Source: an uncultured Actinomycetes bacterium (GTDB lineage Bacteria; Actinomycetota; Thermoleophilia; Miltoncostaeales; Miltoncostaeaceae). Taken from it: a stretch of 8,968 nt of DNA. How positions within the stretch are numbered: the first letter of the stretch is position 1; the number at the start of each line of letters is the position of its first letter. The notes below the pieces were generated by a model. The model was given only the letters and a program-made list of their open reading frames with translations, had not been told where the DNA came from and made no database searches. The stretch covers positions 1 through 8,968 of the forward strand of contig CAIPNN010000119.1 of NCBI GenBank assembly GCA_903866425.1. Reading direction: 5' to 3'. Made by a program: the position numbers and the translations under genes. Below are positions 1 to 7,503 of this stretch, piece after piece.

Positions 1-1432
1 CCACCGGCCACACGATGCCGTCGTCGTCATGCCCCTGCTCGATGGCGGCCATGGCCGCGCGGGCGGGCCCGATGCCATACGAGCCCATGATGATCGTCTG
101 TTCCTGGCCCTGCTCGTCGAGGTAGGACGCCCCGAGCGCCTGCGAGTACTTGACGCCGAGCTTGAAGATGTTGCCGATCTCGATGACGGGCACCAGTTCC
201 ACGGGCCCGTCGCCGTTGATGGAGCCCTCGCCCCCCAGCACCGTCCGGATGTCGGCGGTCTCGGCCTGAAAGTCGCGCCCAAGCACGACGCCGCGCAGGT
301 GGAAGCCATCGCGGTTGGCCCCGGTGACGTAGTGGCCTGTCGCGAGGGTGGCATCGGCAATGATGCGCACGTCGTCGCGTACGCCGATGGGCCCGAGCGA
401 GCCCGGGTCGGCCCCGAACCACTCGCGGATCTCCTCGGGGTGCGCCGCACGGTGCGCGCCGATGAGGTGGGCGATCTTCTTCTCGTGCACCTGATGCTCG
501 CCGCGCACGATGGCGAGCACGGGGCCATCGTCGCTCACGAGGACCACGCTCTTGGCCAGACGAGCGGCCGGAAGCGACGTGAACTCAGCCAGCTCGTCGA
601 TGCTGCCGATTCCGGGGGTGGCGAACTCCTCGGGCGCGTCCGGCGTGTCGCCGAAGTCGGGGTCGTGCGCGATCGACACCGCGAGTTCCACATTGGCCGC
701 GTACGAGCCGCTGGCGGTACGGGCCACCACGTCTTCACCAGAGGGGCTCGGCGCCATGTACTCGTGTGCCCCACTCCCCCCCATCATCCCCACGTCGCTC
801 TCCACCCGGTACCAGGTGAGGCCGCAGCGGTCGAAGATGTTGGCGTAGGCCACCGAATGGGCCTCGTACGAGCGCTCAAGCCCATCCGCGTCGGCATCGA
901 ACGAATACGAGTCCTTCATCGTGAACTCGCGCACGCGCAGCATGCCGCTCTTCGGCCGGGGCTCGTCACGCAACTTGGTCTGAATCTGGTACCACGACTG
1001 CGGCAGGTCGCGATACGAGCGGATCTCCCTGGCGGCGTGCCAGGTGACGATCTCCTCGTGGGTCATGCCGAGCACCATCTTGCGCCCCGCGCGATCCTCC
1101 AGACGGAACTGCTCCGACAGGCCGTAGCGGCCCGTGGCCTCCCAGATCTCGGCCGGATGCATCACCGGCATCAGGATCTCCTGGGCGCCAATGCGGTTCA
1201 TCTCGTCCCTGATGATCGCCTCGACCTTCTGCACCACCTTCAGGCCGATCGGGGTGAGCGTGTACAGCCCCGACGCCAGCTGGCGCACGAGACCCGCGCG
1301 AACCGACAACTTGTGGCTGATGGCCTCGGCGTCGGCGGGGTCGTCACGCACCGTCGGCCAGAACCGGCCGGTGAGGCGCCACGACCCACCATGCGGCGCC
1401 TCGGGCATGGCCCACGGATGATCGGTGCTCAT
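1..1432 (-). CDS. proS: Prolyl-tRNA synthetase, bacterial type with editing insertion (3' end cut by window edge)
   Basis: Class II aminoacyl-tRNA synthetase that charges tRNA-Pro with proline in the cytoplasm. The visible 477 codons read in order: motif 1 region (ASGLYTLTPIG, about 53-63), the TxE-type loop GMTHEE (122-127), motif 2 region (TKLRDEPRP, 152-160, then REFTMKDSYSFD), a YbaK-like editing insertion (about 230-410, with RLAKSVVL and GANRDGFHLRGV), and motif 3 (GSYGIGPARA, 450-459). The insertion marks the bacterial rather than the archaeal/eukaryotic ProRS type and in the family hydrolyses mischarged Ala-tRNA-Pro. Family proteins are about 570 residues, so roughly 90-100 residues, the anticodon-binding domain, lie beyond the window. 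The ATG overlaps the ispG stop as ATGA, and an AAGGGGA stretch lies four bases upstream. The N-terminus is about 20 residues longer than usual; M9 is an alternative start. Identity is secure. Confidence 0.96.
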   Translation of the reverse strand, partial: MSTDHPWAMPEAPHGGSWRLTGRFWPTVRDDPADAEAISHKLSVRAGLVRQLASGLYTLTPIGLKVVQKVEAIIRDEMNRIGAQEILMPVMHPAEIWEATGRYGLSEQFRLEDRAGRKMVLGMTHEEIVTWHAAREIRSYRDLPQSWYQIQTKLRDEPRPKSGMLRVREFTMKDSYSFDADADGLERSYEAHSVAYANIFDRCGLTWYRVESDVGMMGGSGAHEYMAPSPSGEDVVARTASGSYAANVELAVSIAHDPDFGDTPDAPEEFATPGIGSIDELAEFTSLPAARLAKSVVLVSDDGPVLAIVRGEHQVHEKKIAHLIGAHRAAHPEEIREWFGADPGSLGPIGVRDDVRIIADATLATGHYVTGANRDGFHLRGVVLGRDFQAETADIRTVLGGEGSINGDGPVELVPVIEIGNIFKLGVKYSQALGASYLDEQGQEQTIIMGSYGIGPARAAMAAIEQGHDDDGIVWPV

Positions 1433-2661
1433 GCAGTCCCCTTCACGGGCCGGTAGTTGTCATCCACGTACTTCTCGACCATCGCGATGAAGTCGCCTGC
1501 GAGGTTCGGCCCCTCAAGGGTGGTCACCTTCTCGCCATCCACGTACACCGGGGCGCGGGGCTCCTCGCCAGTACCGGGCAGGCTGATGCCGATGTTGGCG
1601 GCGCGGCTCTCGCCCGGTCCGTTGACGATGCACCCCATCACCGCGACGTGCAGCCCCTCCACCCCGGGGTATTCCTCGCGCCAGACCGGCATGCGTTCGT
1701 CGAGACGGGCCTGGATGGTCTGTGCCAGTTCCTGGAACACACTTGACGTGGTGCGGCCGCACCCCGGGCAGGCGGTCACCTCGGGCCGGAACGACCGCAG
1801 GCCGAGGCTCTGCAGGATGTCGAGACACGCCAGCACCTCGATCGTGCGGTCGCCACCCGGTTCCGGGGTGAGACTCGCGCGAATGGTGTCGCCGATGCCG
1901 GCCTCGAGCAGCACCGAGAGGGCCGCCGTGGTGGCGATGATGCCCTTTGCGCCCATGCCGGCCTCAGTGAGCCCGAGATGCAGCGGATAGTCCGACCGCG
2001 CTGCGAGATCGCGATAGACCGCGACCATGTCGGGGAGACGACTCACCTTGCACGACACCACGATCTTGTCGTGGGCAAGGCCGATCTCCTCAGCGGCTTC
2101 GGCGCTGTCGAGCGCGCTTCGCACCATGGCCTCCCGCAGCACGTCGCTGCCTGAGCGCGGGTTGGCCAACCTTGCGTTGGCCTCCATGAGTGCATCCATC
2201 AATTCCGGATCGAGCGACCCGGCGTTCACCCCGATGCGCACGGGCTTGTCGTGCTCGATTGCCGCCTCGATCATCGTGGCGAAGTTCGAGTCGTGTCGTG
2301 CCCCACGCCCGACGTTGCCCGGGTTGATGCGGAACTTGGCCAGCGCGTCTGCGGTGTCCGGAAACTCGCGCAGCAAGGTGTGCCCGTTGTAGTGGAAGTC
2401 ACCCACCAGCGGCACATGCACGTCGTAGTCATCGCGGAGACGGGCGACGATCTCGGGCACCTGTGCGGCAGCCTCGCGGTTGTTCACCGTGATGCGCACG
2501 ATCTCCGAGCCCGCCCGCGCCAGTTCCGCCACCTGCTGCGCGGTGGACGCCGCATCTTTGGTGTCGGTGTTGGTCATCGACTGCACCACCACCGGGGCGC
2601 CGCCGCCGACGGCGACGCCGCCCACCATGCAGCGCACGCTCATTCTGCGAGGACTCTCCAC
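1429..2661 (-). CDS. ispG: 4-hydroxy-3-methylbut-2-en-1-yl diphosphate synthase (HMBPP synthase, GcpE)
   Basis: Penultimate step of the MEP isoprenoid pathway: reductive ring opening of methylerythritol cyclodiphosphate to HMBPP by a [4Fe-4S] enzyme in the cytoplasm. The N-terminal part carries the family signature VVVQSMTNTDTKD (about 24-36) and the barrel segments FRINPGNVG (110-118) and LHLGLTEAG (227-235). The C-terminal part has the cluster ligands C298 and C301 in CPGCGRT and C344 in GCIVNGPGE, followed by E351. Length of 410 fits the short bacterial form without the extra plant/chlamydial domain. The chosen GTG at 2661 keeps the RRxS stretch conserved before the VGxVxVG segment; ATG at 2643, six codons in, is an alternative and has GGAGAG ten bases upstream. 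It follows rseP by 19 bases and overlaps proS by ATGA. It shares the pathway with dxr two genes upstream. Confidence 0.97.
   Translation of the reverse strand: MESPRRMSVRCMVGGVAVGGGAPVVVQSMTNTDTKDAASTAQQVAELARAGSEIVRITVNNREAAAQVPEIVARLRDDYDVHVPLVGDFHYNGHTLLREFPDTADALAKFRINPGNVGRGARHDSNFATMIEAAIEHDKPVRIGVNAGSLDPELMDALMEANARLANPRSGSDVLREAMVRSALDSAEAAEEIGLAHDKIVVSCKVSRLPDMVAVYRDLAARSDYPLHLGLTEAGMGAKGIIATTAALSVLLEAGIGDTIRASLTPEPGGDRTIEVLACLDILQSLGLRSFRPEVTACPGCGRTTSSVFQELAQTIQARLDERMPVWREEYPGVEGLHVAVMGCIVNGPGESRAANIGISLPGTGEEPRAPVYVDGEKVTTLEGPNLAGDFIAMVEKYVDDNYRPVKGTA
1437..1443 (-). promoter_or_regulatory. Ribosome binding site of proS
   Basis: AAGGGGA, a Shine-Dalgarno-like stretch, ends four bases before the ATG at 1432 and lies inside the last codons of ispG. 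It supports the ATG that overlaps the ispG stop over the in-frame ATG eight codons downstream. With the ATGA overlap it suggests translation of proS both coupled and by direct binding. Confidence 0.55.
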
Positions 2662-2665
2662 GGGA

Positions 2666-2680
2666 CGGGAGTCTATCCCG
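2666..2680 (-). repeat. Small inverted repeat between rseP and ispG
   Basis: On the minus strand CGGGA and TCCCG form a 5-bp stem around the loop TAGAC, starting immediately after the rseP TAG stop. A second TCCCG copy follows directly and could pair alternatively. It occupies the place where an ispG Shine-Dalgarno would be expected, and none is visible there. No U-run follows, so it is not an intrinsic terminator. Short stems of this kind arise by chance in GC-rich DNA, so function is speculative. Confidence 0.3.
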
Positions 2681-3772
2681 CTACTTGAACGTGAAGCCGC
2701 CGCCGAGGATCTTCCCGATGTCGTTCTGCAACGCGAACACGAACACCACGAGGATCACGGCCCATCCCACCATGCCTGCGCGCTCGTACACGCGCGTGCT
2801 GATGGGCTTCCCGCGCACCTTCTCAAGGAGTGCGAACAGGATGTGCCCACCGTCGAGCGGGAAGATGGGCAACAGGTTGAAGATGGCGAGCACGAGGCTG
2901 ATCAGCCCGATGAACCGGATGATCTCCATGAAGCCGTCGCTGGCGATCTGGTTATAGGCGGCACCGATGGCCACCACGGAGCCCACCTGCTCACGGGCCT
3001 GCGCGTTGGTGAACAACTGCCCGACACCGGCCACATTGGCTTTCACCAGGAACCACGTGTAGCGGCCGGTCATCGTGATGCCCCCAACGGGGCCAGCCGA
3101 CTCCCGCGGGCCAGGGAGCTCCTGAAGGCCCACCCCGATACGCCCGATGGTCTCAGAGCCCGTCTTCGTGGCCCGCGGCGTGACGACCTTGGTCACCACG
3201 GTGGGCGACCCGGCATGTGTGAACCGCACCACGACGGGGGAGCCCGGATTCTGCTGTACCTCTGCCAGCGCACGGGTGGCCGTCGCGCCATCGCCCGTCG
3301 CGCTGATGCCGTTGACCGATACCAGTTGATCGCCGGCCACGAGGCCCGCGACCGCGGCGGGTGATCCGGGCTTCACGTCCTGAATCCCGATCCCCCCAAA
3401 GCCGGGAATACCCACCCAGAAGTAGATCGCGAAGCACAGCACGGCCACCACGAGATTGACCGCCGGCCCCGCCCCGATCACCACGACCTTCTTCCACGTC
3501 TTCGCCGCGTAGTAGGCACGTGGCACATCCTCTGGCGCGAGCTCTTCCTCTCTGCTCATGCCAGTGATGCGGACGTAGCCACCCAGCGGAAGCCAGCCGA
3601 TGCCGTACTCGGTCTCACCGCGGGTGAACTTGGCGAACGGCCGCCCGAAGAAGATGGAGAACCGTTCCACCTTCATGCCGCACCACTTGGCCGCGAACAT
3701 ATGCCCGGCCTCGTGCACCAGCACCAGGAACATGAGCACCAGCACGAACTCGACGATGTTCACGCCGAGCAT
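2681..3772 (-). CDS. rseP: M50-family site-2 intramembrane zinc metalloprotease (RseP/RasP/Rip1 type)
   Basis: Membrane protease that cleaves substrates within the lipid bilayer, in relatives anti-sigma factors and remnant signal peptides. The 363-residue protein has the HEAGH zinc motif (H20, E21, H24) inside the first membrane segment (about 5-24), a second segment with the conserved GPAVN (102-106), a single PDZ domain (about 127-200), and a third segment ending in NLLPIFPLDGG, whose D307 should be the third zinc ligand. A fourth segment spans about 333-349. One PDZ domain fits the Gram-positive/actinobacterial form rather than the two-PDZ E. coli RseP. The ATG shares one base with the dxr stop (TGATG), with a GGGGG run just upstream. 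The dxr-protease-ispG order matches M. tuberculosis dxr-rip1-gcpE. The substrate cannot be told from sequence; no sigma or anti-sigma gene is nearby. Confidence 0.93.
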   Translation of the reverse strand: MLGVNIVEFVLVLMFLVLVHEAGHMFAAKWCGMKVERFSIFFGRPFAKFTRGETEYGIGWLPLGGYVRITGMSREEELAPEDVPRAYYAAKTWKKVVVIGAGPAVNLVVAVLCFAIYFWVGIPGFGGIGIQDVKPGSPAAVAGLVAGDQLVSVNGISATGDGATATRALAEVQQNPGSPVVVRFTHAGSPTVVTKVVTPRATKTGSETIGRIGVGLQELPGPRESAGPVGGITMTGRYTWFLVKANVAGVGQLFTNAQAREQVGSVVAIGAAYNQIASDGFMEIIRFIGLISLVLAIFNLLPIFPLDGGHILFALLEKVRGKPISTRVYERAGMVGWAVILVVFVFALQNDIGKILGGGFTFK

Positions 3773-4872
3773 CAGGCGACCCCCGCCGGCAGTGCAGCGG
3801 CACGGGCGCGGGTATCGGCATCGAGGACGACCTCAAGCGACTCCGCGGGCACAACGGGCACCGACTGCAGCGCCCGTTCCACCGCTTCGGGAATGTCCAT
3901 GAACCCGATCCGGCCGTCGAGGAATGCGGCCACCGCAACCTCATTCGCCGCGTTCAGCACCGCAGGCGCCGTGCCCCCCTCGATGCCGGCCTCCCGGGCC
4001 AGCCTCAGGCACGGAAAGGCCGTCTCGTCGGGAGCCTCGAAGGTGAGCGACGTACCGACGAGCGACATCTCCTCGCGGGCGGGCGGCGGCGCCGGCCACC
4101 GGAGGGCATACCCGATGGGCACGCGCATGTCGGGTGGGCCCATGTGCGTGATGAGGCTGCCGTCCTCCAGGCGCACCATCGCGTGAATACTCGACTGCGG
4201 GTGCACAACCACCTCGATGTCGTCATACGACAGATCGAAGAGGTGATGGGCCTCGATGACCTCAAGCCCCTTGTTCATGAGGGTGGCTGAATCGATGGTG
4301 ATCTTGGCGCCCATCGTCCAGGTGGGATGTGCGAGGGCATCGGCCACCGTCACCCCGGCCAGGTCGTCCGCGGTTCGTCCGCGGAACGGGCCGCCCGACG
4401 CGGTGAGCACCCCGCGCACCACGCGCGCACGATCCACGCCCTCGATCAGCTGGAACAGGGCGGAGTGCTCGCTATCGACCGGCACGAGCATGGCGCCCGA
4501 TCGGGCCTGCGCCGCGGCGACGAGATCGCCACCGGCCACCAGGCTCTCCTTGTTGGCAAGGGCTACGGGAATACCGCGCTCGATCGCCGCGAGCGTTGGT
4601 GGCAGCCCTGCTGCGCCCACGATGGCGTTCAGCACGATGTCGGGCTCCGCTCGGTCGATCACCTCGCCGAGGTCGGATGTGTGCCGCACGGATCCGCCAC
4701 CGGCCGCGGCGCTCGTCACGGCGATGCCACGACGTTCGGCCTGCGACAGCATCTCGGCCACGCGGGCCCCCGTGGCGAGCCCGACGCACACCATGTCGTC
4801 GGCCCCGTCGATCACGTCGAGCGCCTGGACCCCGATTGATCCGGTGCACCCGAGGATGAGGACGCGCTTCAC
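3772..4872 (-). CDS. dxr: 1-deoxy-D-xylulose 5-phosphate reductoisomerase
   Basis: First committed step of the MEP pathway: NADPH- and divalent-metal-dependent rearrangement and reduction of DXP to 2-C-methyl-D-erythritol 4-phosphate; the family is the target of fosmidomycin. Seen in order: nucleotide-binding GCTGSIG (8-14), LANKESLV (105-112), metal-binding PVDSEHSALFQ (131-141; D133, E135), TASGGPF (157-163), HPTWTMG (182-188), and SATLMNKGLEVIEAHHLF (195-212; N200, K201 and E204 correspond to active-site residues). The C-terminal helical domain contains TAPAVLNAANEVAVAAFLDG. At 366 residues it is slightly shorter than the usual 380-400 but has all motifs. The GTG start is the only credible one just before KRVLILG; no well-spaced Shine-Dalgarno is visible. 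It lies 35 bases after the M42 peptidase gene and is linked to rseP by a TGATG junction. Confidence 0.96.
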   Translation of the reverse strand: MKRVLILGCTGSIGVQALDVIDGADDMVCVGLATGARVAEMLSQAERRGIAVTSAAAGGGSVRHTSDLGEVIDRAEPDIVLNAIVGAAGLPPTLAAIERGIPVALANKESLVAGGDLVAAAQARSGAMLVPVDSEHSALFQLIEGVDRARVVRGVLTASGGPFRGRTADDLAGVTVADALAHPTWTMGAKITIDSATLMNKGLEVIEAHHLFDLSYDDIEVVVHPQSSIHAMVRLEDGSLITHMGPPDMRVPIGYALRWPAPPPAREEMSLVGTSLTFEAPDETAFPCLRLAREAGIEGGTAPAVLNAANEVAVAAFLDGRIGFMDIPEAVERALQSVPVVPAESLEVVLDADTRARAAALPAGVA

Positions 4873-4873
4873 G

Positions 4874-4883
4874 CCTTCGAAGG
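4874..4883. repeat. Perfect 10-base palindrome at the dxr start
   Basis: CCTTCGAAGG ends one base before the dxr GTG. The AAGG half resembles a Shine-Dalgarno but is too close to the start to work normally. It could be an operator half-site pair or chance. There is no second copy in the other intergenic gaps of this window. Confidence 0.25.
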
Positions 4884-4907
4884 TATCACCGCCGCTGGCT
4901 CCAGCAG

Positions 4908-5933
4908 TCAGATCAGGTCCTGTGCGGTCTCGCAGAAACCCGCCACCAGCGCGACCGAGGCATCGAGGTCGGCCGGATGGCATGTCTCCACCACCTGGTG
5001 CACGTAGCGGGTGGGAATCGACACGCAGCCAGCGAGAGCGCCCTCGCCCGACAACTGCAACTCGCGGGTGTCGGTGCCGCCCCGGCTCATGATCTCCATC
5101 TGGAACGGGATGTCGCGCGCTTCGGCCACCCCGATGAGGTGATCCACCACCACGCGCGGCACGATCACCCCTGAGTCGTACACCTTGATCGCGGTGCCCT
5201 CCCCCACCTTCGTGATGCGCTCGTGCGGCTTGGCGCCCGGACCGTCGTTCGCGAGTGTGATGTCGATGGCAAGACCGATGTCCGGCTTCACCCGTGCTGC
5301 GGCCACGCGGGCACCGCGCAGACCGACCTCCTCCTGCGTGGTGGCAACGGCGACCACCTCGCATGCGTGATCGGACAGTTGCTTGACCGCCTGGATCATC
5401 ACGTAGAGGCCCGCCCGGTTGTCGAGGCTCTTGCACGTAACCAGGTCACCAAGCGGGGCCAGCGTGCGCTCACGCGTGACCGGGTCGCCCTGACGTACCA
5501 GCTCGCGCACGCGCTCGGCGGGCAGGCCGATGTCGACGTAGAAGTCCTCGGCCTTCGGCAGCCGCTTGCGCTCCTCATCGGTCATGATGTGAATGGGCTT
5601 GCTCCCCATCACGCCGAGCAGATCCTCACGGCCGTGGACGATCACGCGCTGGGCGACCAGGGTCTTCGGGTCGAAGCCACCGAGGGTCACGAGACGGATA
5701 TAGCCGTCGTCGTCCACGTGACTCACCAGAAAGCCCAACTCATCCATGTGAGCGGCGAGCATCACGCGCGGTCCCCCACCACCCTTGCGCACGCCCATCA
5801 CGCTGCCGAGGGGATCGACCGAGATCTCGTCCACGTAGGGGCTGAGCTCGGCGATGACGAGCTCGCGAATGCGATCCTCGCGCCCGGGGGCACCGGGCGT
5901 CTCGCAGAGTCGGGTGAGCAGGTCGAGGTCCAT
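4908..5933 (-). CDS. M42-family zinc/cobalt metallo-aminopeptidase (FrvX/YsdC/deblocking aminopeptidase type)
   Basis: Cytoplasmic exo-aminopeptidase of the M42 clan; relatives form large tetrahedral dodecamers that degrade short peptides. Visible residues of the two-metal site are H62 and D64 in AAHMDELGF (60-68), bridging D171 in KSLDNRAG (168-175), E201 and E202 in TTQEEVGLRGA (198-208), D224 in AIDIT, and H312 in SIPTRYVHQVVE (305-316). The substrate region MSRGGTDTRELQ (282-293) is also present. At 341 residues it matches the family length, and nothing is missing. The ATG has GGAAGGA seven bases upstream. It sits 20 bases after cdsA and 35 before dxr, an unusual place in an otherwise conserved block of envelope and isoprenoid genes. 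Family members have been annotated as cellulase/endoglucanase; the metal-site residues support peptidase. Peptide specificity cannot be read from sequence. Confidence 0.93.
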   Translation of the reverse strand: MDLDLLTRLCETPGAPGREDRIRELVIAELSPYVDEISVDPLGSVMGVRKGGGGPRVMLAAHMDELGFLVSHVDDDGYIRLVTLGGFDPKTLVAQRVIVHGREDLLGVMGSKPIHIMTDEERKRLPKAEDFYVDIGLPAERVRELVRQGDPVTRERTLAPLGDLVTCKSLDNRAGLYVMIQAVKQLSDHACEVVAVATTQEEVGLRGARVAAARVKPDIGLAIDITLANDGPGAKPHERITKVGEGTAIKVYDSGVIVPRVVVDHLIGVAEARDIPFQMEIMSRGGTDTRELQLSGEGALAGCVSIPTRYVHQVVETCHPADLDASVALVAGFCETAQDLI

Positions 5934-5940
5934 GCGCGAG

Positions 5941-5947
5941 TCCTTCC
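5941..5947 (-). promoter_or_regulatory. Ribosome binding site of the M42 peptidase gene
   Basis: GGAAGGA ends seven bases before the ATG at 5933, in the 20-base gap after cdsA. It is one of the better-placed Shine-Dalgarno sequences in this window and suggests independent initiation within the operon. Confidence 0.6.
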
Positions 5948-5953
5948 GGGTTG

Positions 5954-6742
5954 TCAGAAGCAGAGCCAGGTGGTTGCCAGATACGCCCCGAGGGACGCGA
6001 ACAGCAGCGAGTCGAAGCGATCGAGTACGCCCCCGTGGCCCAGGAGGATGCGACCCGAATCCTTCACGCCGGCATCACGCTTGATCATCGACTCGAAGAG
6101 GTCCCCGATGTATGCGCTGAGGCAGATCACCACCCCCACAACGATCGACTGCCACCAATTGATCCAGTCCATATAGAGGCCGGCCACCACGACGCCCAGC
6201 GTGCCGCCGACGAGGCCGGTGATGAACCCCTCCCACGTCTTGTTGGGCGACGTGAGCGGGGCAATGGGGCGCGAACCCCACAGCTTGCCCCCGAAGTACG
6301 AGAAGGTGTCGAACATCCAGACGCCCACCAGCAGGTTGACGATGGCACCAGCGCCTTCGGGCAGTTCGCGGGTCAGCACCAGGACCCCGATGGGGAATGC
6401 GATGTAGAAGCCGCCCATGAGCGTCATGCCCACGCGCAACGTGATCTCCTCGCGGTTCACCAGGCGCAGGGCCCCCAGCGCCGCGAACAGCAGCCCGAGC
6501 GCCAGCGCGAGAATGAGCGCGCGCTCAGGCGGGGTCACCCACAGACACAGCAGCACCGAGGCCACCACCGTGGCGTACCCGGCCTCCCGGAGCGGGATGA
6601 ACGCAGCGGTGAGTGAGTAGAACTCAAACAGCGCACCGATCCCCACCAGCAGCGCGAACGCGGCGAACACCGGCCCACCCAGCGCAACGGCGAGCAGGAT
6701 GATCGCGACCCCGGGGATTGCAACCAGAAGGCGCGTCGTCAT
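5954..6742 (-). CDS. cdsA: Phosphatidate cytidylyltransferase (CDP-diacylglycerol synthase)
   Basis: Integral membrane enzyme that makes CDP-diacylglycerol from phosphatidic acid and CTP, the precursor for phosphatidylglycerol, cardiolipin and phosphatidylinositol. The 262-residue protein is strongly hydrophobic, with about seven to eight membrane segments from residue 4 onward. It has the conserved SPNKTWEGFITG (165-176) and ends with the full CDS family signature (218-244): S218, K221-R222, K227-D228, H236-G237-G238, D241-R242 and D244. The start chosen is ATG at 6742 (MTTRLLVAIPG), because it overlaps the uppS stop as ATGA and opens directly with the first membrane segment. The open frame extends about 40 codons further upstream, but that stretch overlaps uppS and reads as arginine-rich shadow sequence. 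It probably depends on translational coupling to uppS, since no strong Shine-Dalgarno is seen. Confidence 0.95.
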   Translation of the reverse strand: MTTRLLVAIPGVAIILLAVALGGPVFAAFALLVGIGALFEFYSLTAAFIPLREAGYATVVASVLLCLWVTPPERALILALALGLLFAALGALRLVNREEITLRVGMTLMGGFYIAFPIGVLVLTRELPEGAGAIVNLLVGVWMFDTFSYFGGKLWGSRPIAPLTSPNKTWEGFITGLVGGTLGVVVAGLYMDWINWWQSIVVGVVICLSAYIGDLFESMIKRDAGVKDSGRILLGHGGVLDRFDSLLFASLGAYLATTWLCF

Positions 6743-7497
6743 CGGGCGCCGAACCGCCGATCCCGCGATGCGTAATCGCGGAACGCCTCGGCCAGGTCGT
6801 CGGCGCCGAAGTCGGGCCACAGCCGGTCCGAGAACACCAACTCGGCATAGGCCGACTGCCACAACAGGAAGTTCGAAAGACGTTGTTCGCCGCTGGTGCG
6901 GATGATGAGCTCCGGGTCGCGAAGGTCAGGCGCGTACAGATACTCGCCGAATGCCGCGTCCGGTGCATCGGGACCGGCTTCGGCCACAAACCGCCGGGCG
7001 GCATCAACGATCTCCGCCCGCCCGCCGTAGTTCATCGCGATAAACAGGCGCATGCGGTCGTTGGCGGCCGTGCGCGCCTCCGCCGCGGCGATCTTGTCGA
7101 GCAGCGCCTGATCCAGCGCATGGAGCCGGCCGACGAAGCGGATGGACACCCCCTCGTCATCAAGGTCGGGAACCTCGCGGTCAATCAACTCAGAGAAGAG
7201 CCCCATCAGGTCGTCCACCTCGTCGGTCGGGCGCGACCAGTTCTCGGTGGAGAACGAGAACACCGTGAGGTCCTTCACTCCCAGGTCGCCCGCCGCGCGG
7301 ACGACGGTACGAAGGGCCCTGGCCCCGGCGCGGTGCCCAGCGGCAACGGGCAGGCCATTGTCCTTCGCCCACCGCCCATTGCCATCCATGATGATGGCCA
7401 CCGACTCGGGCACGCGGCCGATGGGTGCCATCGGGCGTGTGTCGTGCCGACGACCAAGGGCCGTCCGTGCTGCGCGGATTCGGGAAAGGAGCGCCAA
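6739..7497 (-). CDS. uppS: Isoprenyl transferase (cis-prenyltransferase; undecaprenyl diphosphate synthase type)
   Basis: Cis-prenyltransferase that extends farnesyl or a similar diphosphate with IPP units to the polyprenyl carrier used in peptidoglycan and wall polymer synthesis. Motifs in order: IMDGNGRWA (36-44, catalytic D38), GHRAGARAL (54-62), FSFSTENWSRP (80-90), MNYGGRAEIVDA (155-166), LIIRTSGEQRLSNFLLWQ (197-214), and AELVFSDRLWPDF (218-230). The start is uncertain. TTG at 7497 gives 252 residues, the usual length, and has GGAGGT eight bases upstream and a four-base gap after frr, so it is preferred. ATG at 7431 gives 230 residues without a ribosome site but still keeps all motifs. 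ATG at 7545 would overlap frr by 44 bases. The chain length of the product cannot be told from sequence; the neighbouring cdsA and MEP genes fit an envelope role. Confidence 0.94.
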   Translation of the reverse strand: MALLSRIRAARTALGRRHDTRPMAPIGRVPESVAIIMDGNGRWAKDNGLPVAAGHRAGARALRTVVRAAGDLGVKDLTVFSFSTENWSRPTDEVDDLMGLFSELIDREVPDLDDEGVSIRFVGRLHALDQALLDKIAAAEARTAANDRMRLFIAMNYGGRAEIVDAARRFVAEAGPDAPDAAFGEYLYAPDLRDPELIIRTSGEQRLSNFLLWQSAYAELVFSDRLWPDFGADDLAEAFRDYASRDRRFGAR

Positions 7498-7503
7498 GCG
7501 CTC
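7489..7503 (-). repeat. Inverted repeat with the probable uppS start codon in its loop
   Basis: GAGCGC and GCGCTC form a perfect 6-bp stem with a three-base loop, TTG, which is the proposed uppS start codon. The upstream arm includes the last two bases of the frr UGA stop. If the hairpin forms in mRNA it would hide the start until ribosomes finish frr. The downstream CCTTTCC is not a convincing terminator tail. Confidence 0.45.

Noticed and set aside
29..1456. 475-codon open frame on the plus strand opposite proS
   Set aside because: The minus strand encodes an intact ProRS with all class II and editing motifs. The plus-strand product is a low-complexity His/Arg/Leu-rich translation with no recognisable domain, as expected from antisense frames in very GC-rich DNA.
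2251..3364. Long plus-strand open frames opposite ispG and rseP
   Set aside because: They are antisense shadows over conserved genes, with His/Arg/Asp-rich composition, no motifs and no ribosome sites.
4873..5436. N-terminal extension of the dxr frame to 554 codons, a possible fusion protein
   Set aside because: The extra part overlaps the M42 peptidase gene in another frame and reads as Arg/Gly/His-rich shadow. The Dxr family N-terminus begins exactly at the GTG at 4872.
6743..6862. 40-codon upstream extension of cdsA
   Set aside because: It overlaps the conserved C-terminal part of uppS in another frame and is arginine-rich. The ATG overlapping the uppS stop fits both the family N-terminus and the ATGA junction.
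7489..7503. Inverted repeat after frr as an intrinsic terminator
   Set aside because: It is followed by CCTTTCC rather than a U-run, and uppS continues within a few bases on the same strand.
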